Shown here piece by piece: positions 53,847-63,096 of a stretch of DNA of 64,000 nucleotides. Position numbers and translations under genes: made by a program. This DNA comes from Bryobacterales bacterium (GTDB lineage Bacteria > Acidobacteriota > Terriglobia > Bryobacterales > Bryobacteraceae), in contig JAEUQF010000152.1 of NCBI GenBank assembly GCA_016789745.1, positions 45,724-109,723 of the forward strand. Direction: 5' to 3'. Below the pieces are notes generated by a model. It ran no database searches. It was given only the letters and a program-made list of their open reading frames with translations, and was not told the origin of the DNA. Every line of letters begins with the position of its first letter. The stretch's first letter is position 1.

Positions 53847-54854
53847 ATGACTCATACCGAAGCGGCAACGGTTGTGGGGTATTTCCCCGACATGGACGCC
53901 GCGCGCCGCGTCGCCCAAACGTTGGTCGATAGCGGCTTCCGCCGTGACCAGGTGGAACTGACTTCCGAAGAGCATCTCCGTCACCTGCATGGCAGTTCGT
54001 ACGAGACCCAGGAGGGCGGCGTCAGCGGGTTCTTCAAGCGGCTGTTTGGTGCCGATGCCGACACGCGCCGCTATGAGGAGGCCATCCATCGCGGTGGCGC
54101 CATCCTTACCGTTCACGCCAATGGCACCGAGCAGGACCGCGCGGCGGAAATCATGAATACCATGGGTGCCGTCGATATCGACCGGCACGCCGAAGCGTGG
54201 GATCGCGAACCGCGGCAGACCATACCGGGCACTGCTTCCCGCGATGGCCAGCGCATCCCCGTCGTCGAGGAGGAACTGCGCATCGGCAAACGGCAGATCC
54301 AGCGCGGCGGCGTTCGCATATATAGCCACGTCACCGAAGAACCGGTGGAAGAACAGGTGCGGCTGCGCGAGGAACACGTCCATGTCGACCGCCGGCCGGC
54401 CAATCGCGACGCCACCCCCGCCGACTTGAACCGCCGCGACGAAGTCATCGAAGTCACCGCGACTTCCGAGGAGCCGGTCGTCGACAAGCGCATTCGAGTG
54501 GTGGAAGAGATCGTGGTGGGCAAGGAAACCGCCGAACGCGTGGAAACCGTTCGCGACACCGTCCGCCGCACCCGCGTCGAAGTCGAAAACCTGGGCAAAC
54601 AGGACACCGGCATCGATGACTACCGCGAGCACTTCCGCTCGCACTACGGACACAAAGCCGAGTACGACCACTACGCTCCGGCCTACCGCTACGGGTCGCA
54701 ACTCGCTTCCCGTGAGGAATACCGTAACCGCCGTTGGGACGAGCTTGAGCCCGTCATCCGGCGCGATTACGAACGGCACTACCCGGAGAGCCGCTGGGAG
54801 CAGATGAAGGACGCGGTGCGCCACGGCTGGGAGCGCGTCACAGGACACAGATAA
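53847..54854 (+). CDS. DUF2382 (YsnF/AvaK-like) stress protein with N-terminal 17M-like domain
   Basis: A 335-aa protein. Residues 1-110 look like the general stress protein 17M domain (VVGYFPDMDAARRVAQTLVD, FFKRLFG, then GGAILTVHA). From about 140 to 260 runs a DUF2382/YsnF-type region: IPVVEEELRIGKRQIQRGGV, EEPVEEQVRLREEHVHVDRR, and EVIEVTATSEEPVVDKR. The C-terminal 80 residues are rich in Tyr, Arg and His, with DDYREHFRSHYGHKAEYDHY, a pattern common in stress proteins of this kind. ATG 53847 follows AGGAGG. A shorter DUF2382 gene follows after 12 bases. General-stress function is inferred. Confidence 0.8.
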   Translation: MTHTEAATVVGYFPDMDAARRVAQTLVDSGFRRDQVELTSEEHLRHLHGSSYETQEGGVSGFFKRLFGADADTRRYEEAIHRGGAILTVHANGTEQDRAAEIMNTMGAVDIDRHAEAWDREPRQTIPGTASRDGQRIPVVEEELRIGKRQIQRGGVRIYSHVTEEPVEEQVRLREEHVHVDRRPANRDATPADLNRRDEVIEVTATSEEPVVDKRIRVVEEIVVGKETAERVETVRDTVRRTRVEVENLGKQDTGIDDYREHFRSHYGHKAEYDHYAPAYRYGSQLASREEYRNRRWDELEPVIRRDYERHYPESRWEQMKDAVRHGWERVTGHR

Positions 54855-54866
54855 GGGAGGTGAGTC

Positions 54867-55304
54867 ATGCCGGAAGATCCCGAGGTCGTTATCCCCGTCG
54901 TTGCCGAGGAACTCATGGTTGACAAGGAGCGGGTGCCCACCGGCAGCGTTCGGGTTCACCGGCATGTGGAAACGCACGAGGAGAAACTCGCCCTGCCGCT
55001 CGTTCGTGAAAGGGTGGACGTGCGCCGCGTGCCCATCGGCAAAATTGTCGATGGGCCGCTGCCCGTCCGCAAAGAGGGCGACACCACTATCGTGCCGGTT
55101 GTCGAAGAAGTGCTGGTGGCACGCACCGAATTCCGGCTGGTGGAAGAGATCCGCATCACCCGCACCGCCATCCGCGATCATCACAGCGAAACGGTCACCC
55201 TGCACAGGCAAAGAGCCGAAGTTGAGCGGGTGAACGCCGAAGGCGAAACGAAAACCCTGGATCAGCCTTTCATCAAAGACGAGAACATGCTGCCGCGGGC
55301 CTAA
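54867..55304 (+). CDS. DUF2382 (YsnF/AvaK-like) protein, short form
   Basis: A 145-aa protein made almost only of a DUF2382 region: VIPVVAEELMVDKERVPTGS, VRVHRHVETHEEKL, VGKIVDGPLPVRKEGDTTIV, PVVEEVLVARTEFRLVEEI and QRAEVERVNAEG. It shares the EEL-V-K pattern with the preceding gene and probably duplicated from it. A strong ribosome site GGGAGGTGA lies before ATG 54867. Family members are stress-induced, with unknown biochemical function. It forms an operon with the upstream gene and converges on the amidohydrolase gene. Confidence 0.82.
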   Translation: MPEDPEVVIPVVAEELMVDKERVPTGSVRVHRHVETHEEKLALPLVRERVDVRRVPIGKIVDGPLPVRKEGDTTIVPVVEEVLVARTEFRLVEEIRITRTAIRDHHSETVTLHRQRAEVERVNAEGETKTLDQPFIKDENMLPRA

Positions 55305-55314
55305 CTCCTTCGAG

Positions 55315-56691
55315 CTAGTTCCGCCCGGCGTCAATCATCAACTGATCCAGCGCCTGCCGGTCCAGCCAGCGCCCATCGCGCACCACACCGTTGATGCGTT
55401 GTGTGTTGCGGATGTCCACCAGCGGGTCGGCATCCAGCAGCACCAGATCGGCGGCCTTGCCCTTGTCGATCGACCCGTGCCGCTTGGTCGCCTTAAAAAA
55501 CTCAGCAGCATTGATGGTGGCCGTACGCAGCGCTTCGGCATTCGACAACCCCGCATCCCGCAGCAGGCTCATCTCTTCATGCAGGCTCCAGCCCGGGTAA
55601 ATGTTGTTGTTCGAATGGCCGGAATCGGAGCCCGCCAGCAGCGCCACGCCGCCATCCCGCAGCAGACGCACCAGACCCACCGCGCGCTGGTTCATCTCGC
55701 CGCGGATCTTACGGAAAGAATCACTCGGCGGCCGCCGCCGCCCTTTGTTCGGATCCCAGCTTTCATAAATCCCCTTCGGCACGAACCGCGCCCGCAGATC
55801 ACGCCCATACGGCTGCGCGCCCACACCAATGCTGATGTTGCCCGCATCCAGCGTCGGCGTCACCCACACCTCGTTCTTCGCCAGCATCGCCACCATCGCC
55901 TGCGCCTGCGCCTGCGAATAATCGTCCAATAGCCGCCGCGCCCATTCTTCCGTAGTCATCGGCTTGCCGGACGCCGCCCGCTCGCCAAACTCGCGCGACA
56001 CCGATCCTTCGGCTACCGACGCGCCCGCCAGCAGGTAATAGTAGGCATGCTGCACCTCGTCGATGCCGGCTTCAATCGAATCGCGCACGGTCAGGTTCCG
56101 CGGCAGGTGTCCGGCCACTTTCAGCTTCTGCTTGTGCGCCGCTGCCGTGATGGCCTTCAGCGTAGCTTCGTCCAGGGTGTCGAAATACAGCTTCACCAGA
56201 TCGGCCTTCTTCGCCACCAACTGGCCCACCGCCGCGACACCCTGTTCCGGGCCGGTCACGGTCAGCGATCCGGGCCAGGAGGGCTTCCCGCCATCCAGTT
56301 TCGGGCCGCTGGTGAAAATCTTCGGGCCCAGCTTTTTGCCGTCGTCAATGGCATCGCGCCATTGGAATACGGTATCCGCGATATCCCCACCCATCTCGCG
56401 CACGCCGGTCACGCCATGCGCCAGGTACAGGTTCAGCATCGCATCGTTGGCTTTGATGGATTCGGCCCCGCCCCGCAGATGGATGTGCATATCCCACAGG
56501 CCCGGAATCAGGAACTTACCCGACCCGTTCACCACCTGGGCACCCTGCGGCGGCTTGCCCGTCGTGATGGCCGAAATACGCCCTTCTTTCATCACCACCG
56601 TGCGCCGGGGCAGGGTCTTTCCTTCAATGACGTCGATGATCGCGACGTCCTGTATGGCCAATACGGCGGCCAGTGCCAAACCTATCTGCAT
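55315..56691 (-). CDS. Amidohydrolase-family protein, probably exported
   Basis: A 458-aa metal-dependent amidohydrolase of the imidazolonepropionase/prolidase-like secreted group. Motifs: GLWDMHIHLRGG (two metal His, residues about 69-71), a Lys-containing strand VKLYF, then AGHLPRN and DEVQHAYY for metal His, and LLAGSDSGHSN for the last Asp. The C-terminal GKAADLVLLDADPLVDI is typical. The first 20 residues are hydrophobic with no clear cleavage site, so export is likely but not certain. Substrate unknown. It converges on the DUF2382 gene (10 bases). Confidence 0.83.
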   Translation of the reverse strand: MQIGLALAAVLAIQDVAIIDVIEGKTLPRRTVVMKEGRISAITTGKPPQGAQVVNGSGKFLIPGLWDMHIHLRGGAESIKANDAMLNLYLAHGVTGVREMGGDIADTVFQWRDAIDDGKKLGPKIFTSGPKLDGGKPSWPGSLTVTGPEQGVAAVGQLVAKKADLVKLYFDTLDEATLKAITAAAHKQKLKVAGHLPRNLTVRDSIEAGIDEVQHAYYYLLAGASVAEGSVSREFGERAASGKPMTTEEWARRLLDDYSQAQAQAMVAMLAKNEVWVTPTLDAGNISIGVGAQPYGRDLRARFVPKGIYESWDPNKGRRRPPSDSFRKIRGEMNQRAVGLVRLLRDGGVALLAGSDSGHSNNNIYPGWSLHEEMSLLRDAGLSNAEALRTATINAAEFFKATKRHGSIDKGKAADLVLLDADPLVDIRNTQRINGVVRDGRWLDRQALDQLMIDAGRN

Positions 56692-56767
56692 GCGGGTTGC
56701 GAAGCTTTTTCACGATACCATCCCCGCTCGCCCTAATGAAATTTCGGGCATCCTGTAATAACCAGCC

Positions 56768-57151
56768 ATGTTCAACAACTGGAACAAACCGATGGTCGGC
56801 CTTGCCGCCGGCGCCCTGCTTGGCTTCCTCGATGGCGTAGCCGCCTATGCCTACCCGGAGGTCCGCTACATGATGCATCTGATCATCATGGGTTCGACAT
56901 TTAAGGGCTTGGTGGCCGGACTCGTGGCCGGGTTTATCGCCCGCCGCCTGCATTCGGTGCCGCTGGGCATCCTCATCGGCCTGATCCTGGGCGCGGTGGT
57001 GACGTACCCGTTCGCCGCGGCTCCAACGCCGAAAGGCCAGTACTTCTTCTGGGAAATCATGCTGCCCGGCATGCTGGTGGGCGCGCTGGCCGGCTTTATT
57101 ACCCAGCGCTACGGCCGGGCTCCCCTGAAAGCACAGTCCGCGGCACGATAA
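56768..57151 (+). CDS. Small polytopic membrane protein, unknown
   Basis: A 127-aa protein with four predicted membrane segments: VGLAAGALLGFLDGVAAYA, FKGLVAGLVAGFIARRL, GILIGLILGAVVTYPFAA and LPGMLVGALAGFITQR. The Gly-rich helices suggest tight packing. No catalytic motif is seen, and the family is not recognised. It begins 77 bases after the divergent amidohydrolase start and is followed by a TATAAT box for the next operon. Confidence 0.65.
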   Translation: MFNNWNKPMVGLAAGALLGFLDGVAAYAYPEVRYMMHLIIMGSTFKGLVAGLVAGFIARRLHSVPLGILIGLILGAVVTYPFAAAPTPKGQYFFWEIMLPGMLVGALAGFITQRYGRAPLKAQSAAR

Positions 57152-57178
57152 GCGCGCCATATCGCGTGCGCCTGCCCC

Positions 57179-57184
57179 TATAAT
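57179..57184 (+). promoter_or_regulatory. Candidate -10 box of the transglutaminase/ATP-grasp operon
   Basis: TATAAT, a perfect sigma-70 -10 hexamer, lies 62 bases before the ATG at 57247 in otherwise GC-rich DNA. No good -35 is found at 16-18 bases upstream, so an activator may be needed. Confidence 0.4.
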
Positions 57185-57246
57185 GGAATCTTCCTGGGTT
57201 CCACCTCTCAGTCGCAGGCGCCCGCTCTGACCGCTCCCGGACAGCC

Positions 57247-60200
57247 ATGGCTATTCGCGTTGCACTCAATCATAGAACCACCTACCACTACGACCGCCTG
57301 GTCAACCTCTCGCCCCAAACCATCCGCCTCCGGCCCGCGCCTCACTGCCGTACCCCCGTGCCTGCCTATTCCCTGAAGATTGAGCCGGCCGGCCACTTTC
57401 TGAATTGGCAGCAGGACCCGCAGAGTAACTTCCTGGCGCGGGCGGTCTTCCCCGAGAAGGTGCGCTCGTTTACCGTGGAAGTCGACCTGGTGGCCGAAAT
57501 GACGGTCATCAACCCCTTCGACTTCTTCCTCGAACCCTTCGCCGAACGCATTCCCTTTCCCTACCCCGACTGGCAGGCCAGCGAACTCCAGGCCTACTTC
57601 CGGGTCCCCCCGCCCGAACCGCTGCTGGAGGCCTACCTCCAAACCATCGACCGCACGCCAAAACAATCCGTCAACTTCCTGGTGGATCTGAACCAGCGTC
57701 TGCAGCAGGAGATCCGTTACGTCATCCGCATGGAGCCTGGCGTGCAGACACCCGAGCAGACTTTGCAACTTCGCTCCGGCTCCTGCCGCGATTCGGCCTG
57801 GCTCCTGGTCCACATCCTGCGCCACCTGGGCTTGGCGGCACGCTTCGTCTCCGGCTATCTCATCCAACTGAAGCCTGACGTGAAGCCGCTCGACGGCCCG
57901 GTAGGCCCCGGCGAAGATTTCACCGATCTGCATGCCTGGGTGGAAGTCTTCCTGCCTGGCGCCGGCTGGGTGGGCCTGGACCCCACCAGCGGACTGTTCG
58001 CCGGCGAAGGCCACCTGCCGCTGGCTGCCACCCCCGAACCCTTCTCCGCCGCGCCGATTAGCGGCGGGGTCGACCCCTGCGAAGTCCAATTCGAGCACCA
58101 CATGGCGGTCACGCGCATCCATGAAGACCCGCGCGTGACCCGCCCCTACACCGACGAGCAATGGAACCGCATCGAAACCCTCGGCCACAAGGTGGACGCC
58201 GACCTGGAAACCCAGGATGTGCGGCTGACGATGGGCGGCGAGCCCACCTTCGTCTCCGCCGACGACCGTCAAAGCCCCGAGTGGAACACCGAGGCCAACA
58301 GCTTCAACAAGCGCGTCCTGGCCGCCAACCTGCTGGACCGGCTGCGCGAACGGTTCGCCCCCGGCGGGTTGCTCCATTTCGGCATGGGCAAGTGGTACCC
58401 CGGGGAGCCGCTGCCGCGCTGGGCCCTCAGCTGCTTCTGGCGTACCGACGGCATCCCGCTCTGGCGCGACCGTACGCTCATCGCCCGCGAAGATATCAAC
58501 TACGGCCACGGCCCGCTGCAAGCCCAACGCTTCAGTGAAGCCCTGGCTACCCGGCTCGGCCTGGATAGCGGCTACGTCAGCGCCGCCTTTGAAGACCCGC
58601 TCTACTACCTCCAGAAAGAGCGCCAGCTTCCGGTAAACGTCGATCCGTTGGAGAACCGCCTGGATGACCCGGTGGAGCGCGACCGCATGCGCCGCATCTT
58701 TGAAAAAGGCCTGAACACCCCCACCGGCTTCGTGCTGCCGCTGCAACGCGGCTGGGGCGCCCGCGGACCCGAATGGCAGACTGGCCTCTGGCTGCTGCGC
58801 GGCCAACACCTGTTTCTGCTGCCCGGCGATTCGCCCGTCGGCCTTCGCCTGCCCCTGCCCAGCCTGCCGTGGGTAGCCAGCGGCGATGGGCCGGTCTTCG
58901 CCCCTGTCGACCCCTTCCAGGAACGCAACGAACTCCCGCTGCCCCGCCCGCCCGAATTCCAGACCCGCCATGACCACGCCCGGGACGCACGCCCCAAGAT
59001 CGGCCAATCCGCCCCCTGGGTGGTGCGAACGGCCATGTGCATTGAGCCCCGGGACGGCCGCCTGCACTGCTTCCTGCCGCCGCTGTCCACCGCCGAGGAC
59101 TACCTGGATCTGGTCGTTGCCATCGAAGACACCGCCGCCCAACTCGGCATGCCCGTCATCCTCGAAGGCTACACGCCGCCATTCGACTGGCGTATCAACT
59201 CCCTCAAGATCACGCCCGATCCCGGCGTGATCGAAGTAAACATCCACCCCTCGCACAACTGGCCGGAGTTGGTCGAGAAGACCAACATCCTCTACGACGA
59301 GGCACACCAGTCGCGGCTGTCGACCGAGAAGTTCATGATCGACGGGCGCCATTCGGGCACCGGCGGCGGCAATCACTTTGTCCTGGGCGCCGCACGCCCC
59401 ATGGACAGCCCCTTCCTGCGCCGGCCGGACCTGCTGCGCAGCATGATCGGCTACTGGCTGAACCACCCCTCGCTGTCTTATCTGTTCAGCAGCCTGTTCA
59501 TCGGCCCCACCAGCCAGGCGCCGCGCGTGGACGAAACCCGCGCCGATTCCATCTACGAACTGGAGATCGCCTTCTCCCAGGTGCCCGATGCCACCCAGGG
59601 CAGCCTGCCCTACTGGCTGACGGATCGCATCTTCCGCCACATTCTGGTAGACGTCACCGGCAACACCCACCGCAGCGAGTTCTGCATCGACAAGCTCTAT
59701 TCCCCCGATTCCTCCACCGGGCGCCTGGGATTGTTGGAATTGCGCGGCTTTGAGATGCCGCCGCATGCCCGCATGAGCCTGACACAGCAGTTGCTGGTGC
59801 GGGCGCTGATCGCCTGGTTCTGGCGCACCCCCTACCGGGTGCCGCCCGTGCACTGGGGGACACAACTCCACGACCAGTTCATGCTGCCGCACTTTATCCA
59901 AAAAGATTTCGCGGACGTGCTCCAGGATCTGGAAGGCGCCGGCTATCTGTTCGAGGCCGAGTGGTTCGCGCCGCATCATGAGTTCCGCTACCCGGTCTAC
60001 GGCAAGATCAACCAGATGGGGATTGAACTGGAACTGCGTTCGGCCACCGAACCGTGGTACGTGCTGGGCGAAGAGCCGGCGGGCGGGGCCACCACGCGCT
60101 TCGTCGATTCCTCCGTCGAACGCCTGCAGGTGAAAGTAAGCGGGCTGTACGGGAACCGCTACATCATCACCTGCAATGGCCGCCGCGTCCCCCTGCACGC

Positions 60201-60540
60201 CACCGGCACCCACGGCGAGTACATAGCCGGGGTCCGCTACCGCGCCTGGCAGCCGGCCTCCTGCCTGCACCCCACCATCCCCGTTCATACGCCGCTTGTC
60301 TTCGATATTGTCGACACCTATACCGGCCGGTCCGTGGGCGGCTGCACCTATCACGTCGCCCACCCCGGCGGCCGCAGTTACGATACCTTCCCGGTGAATG
60401 CGAATGAGGCCGAAGCGCGGCGCATCGCCCGGTTCTTCCCGTTCGGCCATACGCCCGGCCCGATGATCGTTCCGGCCGCCGAGCCCAACCCCGACTTTCC
60501 GCTAACCTTAGATCTACGCCGATATGTCAGAATGCGATGA
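57247..60540 (+). CDS. Transglutaminase-like protein with DUF2126 C-terminal region
   Basis: A 1097-aa cytosolic protein. Residues 1-270 are a bacterial transglutaminase-like domain with the triad Cys180 (SGSCRDSAW), His229 (DLHAWVEV) and Asp245 (GLDPTSG). The remaining part matches the DUF2126 type (COG4196): TMGGEPTFVSADD near 325, EVNIHPSHNWPELV near 660, and TGGGNHFVLG. Such proteins accompany circularly permuted ATP-grasp and alpha-E proteins and are thought to help ligate or process peptides. Start ATG 57247. A long antisense frame exists here but is a shadow. It forms an operon with the next two genes (13- and 11-base gaps). Confidence 0.88.
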   Translation: MAIRVALNHRTTYHYDRLVNLSPQTIRLRPAPHCRTPVPAYSLKIEPAGHFLNWQQDPQSNFLARAVFPEKVRSFTVEVDLVAEMTVINPFDFFLEPFAERIPFPYPDWQASELQAYFRVPPPEPLLEAYLQTIDRTPKQSVNFLVDLNQRLQQEIRYVIRMEPGVQTPEQTLQLRSGSCRDSAWLLVHILRHLGLAARFVSGYLIQLKPDVKPLDGPVGPGEDFTDLHAWVEVFLPGAGWVGLDPTSGLFAGEGHLPLAATPEPFSAAPISGGVDPCEVQFEHHMAVTRIHEDPRVTRPYTDEQWNRIETLGHKVDADLETQDVRLTMGGEPTFVSADDRQSPEWNTEANSFNKRVLAANLLDRLRERFAPGGLLHFGMGKWYPGEPLPRWALSCFWRTDGIPLWRDRTLIAREDINYGHGPLQAQRFSEALATRLGLDSGYVSAAFEDPLYYLQKERQLPVNVDPLENRLDDPVERDRMRRIFEKGLNTPTGFVLPLQRGWGARGPEWQTGLWLLRGQHLFLLPGDSPVGLRLPLPSLPWVASGDGPVFAPVDPFQERNELPLPRPPEFQTRHDHARDARPKIGQSAPWVVRTAMCIEPRDGRLHCFLPPLSTAEDYLDLVVAIEDTAAQLGMPVILEGYTPPFDWRINSLKITPDPGVIEVNIHPSHNWPELVEKTNILYDEAHQSRLSTEKFMIDGRHSGTGGGNHFVLGAARPMDSPFLRRPDLLRSMIGYWLNHPSLSYLFSSLFIGPTSQAPRVDETRADSIYELEIAFSQVPDATQGSLPYWLTDRIFRHILVDVTGNTHRSEFCIDKLYSPDSSTGRLGLLELRGFEMPPHARMSLTQQLLVRALIAWFWRTPYRVPPVHWGTQLHDQFMLPHFIQKDFADVLQDLEGAGYLFEAEWFAPHHEFRYPVYGKINQMGIELELRSATEPWYVLGEEPAGGATTRFVDSSVERLQVKVSGLYGNRYIITCNGRRVPLHATGTHGEYIAGVRYRAWQPASCLHPTIPVHTPLVFDIVDTYTGRSVGGCTYHVAHPGGRSYDTFPVNANEAEARRIARFFPFGHTPGPMIVPAAEPNPDFPLTLDLRRYVRMR

Positions 60541-60553
60541 TACGCCCTAACGC

Positions 60554-63085
60554 ATGAACGATCGAGTGACCACGTCCCGCGAAGCAGCCGAGGAATGGGC
60601 CTACCATCCCCCGGCCTTCTTCTATGACGAGATGATGGCCCCGAGCGGGCTGGCCCGCCCTCACTGGCAACCCCTGCTTTCCGAACTCGCCAGCATGGGC
60701 CAGGATCAGTTCCACTCCCGCTGGGTGGAAGGCCAGCGCCTGCTCCATTCGCACGGCGTTACGTACAACGTCTATGACGACCCGCAGAGCATCAGCCGCC
60801 CGTGGCCGCTCGATCCCATCCCGTTCGTACTCGAAAAGAATGAGTGGAATCGCATCGAAGCCGCCATCGAACAGCGCGCCACCCTGCTGAACACCATCCT
60901 CAGCGATCTGTACGGCCCGCAGCGCCTGCTGCGCGAGCATCAACTGCCCGCCGAACTCATCCATCCGCATCCGGCCTTCCTGCGCGCCTGCCATGGGTTT
61001 AAGCCGGCGCGGGGCATTTACCTGCACTCGTACTCGGCGGATTTGGCACGCTCGCCCGATGGCAATTGGTGGGTGATCGCCGACCGCACGCAGGCTCCCT
61101 CGGGGGCCGGCTATGCGCTGGAGAACCGGCTCGTGGCCTCGCGCATGCTGCCCGATGTCTTCGACAAACTCCATGTGCAGCGGCTGGCGACGTTCTTCCA
61201 GACCTATCGCGACACGCTGCGCTCGCTGGTCCCCGCCAATCGCGAGAACCCGCGCATTGTGCTGCTGACGCCGGGGCCTTATAACGAAACGTATTTCGAA
61301 CATGCGCTACTGGCCCGCTACCTGGGTTTTACTCTTGTCGAAGGCGGCGACCTGACGGTTCGCGACAACCGCGTGTTTCTCAAAACGCTGGGCGGGCTGC
61401 TGCCGGTAGACGTGATTGTACGCCGCCAGGACGACAGCTTCTGCGATCCGCTGGAACTGCGCGAGGATTCCATGCTGGGCGTGGCGGGCCTGGTGCAGGC
61501 CGTCCGCTCGGGCAACTGCGCCATCGCCAATGCGCTGGGCTCCGGATTGCTGGAAACCGCCGCCCCGGCGGCTTTCCTCCCCGGCCTCTGCCGCCACCTT
61601 CTGGATGAGGACCTCAAGATGCCCACCATCGCCACATGGTGGTGCGGACAGCCCGGGCCCTTTTCCTACGTCGCCTCCAACCTCCAGAACCTGGTCATCA
61701 AGCCGACCTTCCCGCGCCCCGATACGCAGCCCGTCTTCGGCGCCAAGCTCAATGCCAGCAAGCGCCGCGCCCTGCTCGATCGCATGCTGGCGCAGCCGGA
61801 TCGCTTCGTCGCCCAGGAGCAGGTTTCCCTCAGCACCGTGCCCGTGTGGGAGAACGGGCGGCTGGATCCGCGGCATTTTGTGCTGCGGGTGTACGCGGTT
61901 GCCAATGGCGATTCGTACTCGGTGATGCCGGGAGGCCTAACGCGGGTCAGCAATTCGCTCGATAGCTTAGTAGTGTCGATGCAACGCGGCGGCGGAAGCA
62001 AAGATACGTGGGTGATGGCCGATCACCCGGCCTCGGAATTCAGTTTGCTGCGCCCGGCCCGCGTAGCCATCGAGGTCAGCCGGGCAACCTTCGACCTGCC
62101 CAGCCGGGTGGCCGATAATCTCTTCTGGCTCGGCCGCTACATGGAGCGTCTGGAGGCTGCCGTCAGGGTTTCGCGCGCGATGCTGCGGCGCCTGTCGCAG
62201 GAAACGGTGTTCAGTGCGCATGGCGGCCTGCAGGCCGGCGAACAGGTGCTGTTGGCGCTTGGCTATCTGAAAGCCGAATCGGCGCCCGACAAGCGCGCCG
62301 CGACGCTCGAAAAAGAGCTGCTCAGTCTTATCTTTGACGTGAAGTCGACGCGCGCCTTCGGGGCCACCACGCAGCAGATCCGCCGTGTCGCCTGGCTGCT
62401 ACGGGACCGCATCAGTATCGACGCCTGGCGTATCCTGAGCCGCTTTGAACGGCAGTTCAATTCCGAAACCCCGCGCGATGCGCTGCGCCTGAACGTCGCG
62501 CAGGAGATCCTGGACCAAGCGGTGGTGACACTTTCGGCCTTTGCCGGCACGGTGATGGAGGGCATGACCCGTGGCGATGGCTGGCGTTTTCTCGACATCG
62601 GCCGCCGCCTGGAACGGGCGCTCCAGATGACGGAACTGCTGCGTGCCGGGCTGGCCTCGTCTGGCGAAACCGGCGGCGGCCAGTTGGACGCGCTGCTGGA
62701 CATGACGGATTCCACGCTGACCTACCGCAGCCGCTACCTCAGTTCCATGCAGGCCGATCTGCTGCTGGACCTGGTGTTGCTGGATGAGGCCAATCCGCGC
62801 TCGGTGGCCTTCCAGACCATCCAACTGGCCGAACATATCGACCAGCTTCCGGCCACCCGGGAACTGGTGCGGCGGCCAGCCGAGGCGCGCATCGCGCTGT
62901 CGCTGCGCAACATGCTGCAACTGGCCGATGTCGGTGACCTGGTCCGGGCCGATGGCGAAGGCAACTGGACCAACCTGGACACGCTGCTGATGCGCGTGGC
63001 GGGCGGTCTGCGGGACCTGTCGGAGACACTGACCCGGGTCTACTTCAACCACGCCATCGCCTCGCGCCAACTGTCCGCTCCCTAA
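60554..63085 (+). CDS. Circularly permuted ATP-grasp ligase fused to alpha-E domain
   Basis: An 843-aa protein. Residues 1 to about 500 match the circularly permuted ATP-grasp (DUF404/DUF407, COG2308): RLLREHQLPAELIHPHPAFL, WWVIADRTQAPSGAGYALEN, RIVLLTPGPYNETYFEHALL, ARYLGFTLVEGGDLTVRD, DAVIRR-like VDVIVRRQDDSFCDPLEL. Residues from about 513 (LPSRVADNLFWLGRYMERLE) to the end are the helical alpha-E domain (COG2307). ATP-grasp enzymes form amide bonds from a carboxyl phosphate; here the substrates are unknown. In other genomes the two parts are often separate genes; here they are fused. Confidence 0.92.
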   Translation: MNDRVTTSREAAEEWAYHPPAFFYDEMMAPSGLARPHWQPLLSELASMGQDQFHSRWVEGQRLLHSHGVTYNVYDDPQSISRPWPLDPIPFVLEKNEWNRIEAAIEQRATLLNTILSDLYGPQRLLREHQLPAELIHPHPAFLRACHGFKPARGIYLHSYSADLARSPDGNWWVIADRTQAPSGAGYALENRLVASRMLPDVFDKLHVQRLATFFQTYRDTLRSLVPANRENPRIVLLTPGPYNETYFEHALLARYLGFTLVEGGDLTVRDNRVFLKTLGGLLPVDVIVRRQDDSFCDPLELREDSMLGVAGLVQAVRSGNCAIANALGSGLLETAAPAAFLPGLCRHLLDEDLKMPTIATWWCGQPGPFSYVASNLQNLVIKPTFPRPDTQPVFGAKLNASKRRALLDRMLAQPDRFVAQEQVSLSTVPVWENGRLDPRHFVLRVYAVANGDSYSVMPGGLTRVSNSLDSLVVSMQRGGGSKDTWVMADHPASEFSLLRPARVAIEVSRATFDLPSRVADNLFWLGRYMERLEAAVRVSRAMLRRLSQETVFSAHGGLQAGEQVLLALGYLKAESAPDKRAATLEKELLSLIFDVKSTRAFGATTQQIRRVAWLLRDRISIDAWRILSRFERQFNSETPRDALRLNVAQEILDQAVVTLSAFAGTVMEGMTRGDGWRFLDIGRRLERALQMTELLRAGLASSGETGGGQLDALLDMTDSTLTYRSRYLSSMQADLLLDLVLLDEANPRSVAFQTIQLAEHIDQLPATRELVRRPAEARIALSLRNMLQLADVGDLVRADGEGNWTNLDTLLMRVAGGLRDLSETLTRVYFNHAIASRQLSAP

Positions 63086-63096
63086 AGGCTCTACGC

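Noticed and set aside
57208..60450. Long open frame of 1080 codons on the minus strand opposite the transglutaminase/DUF2126 gene
   Set aside because: Composition is Gly/Ala/Val/Gln-rich without domains, while the plus strand shows clear transglutaminase and DUF2126 motifs. It is a high-GC shadow frame.
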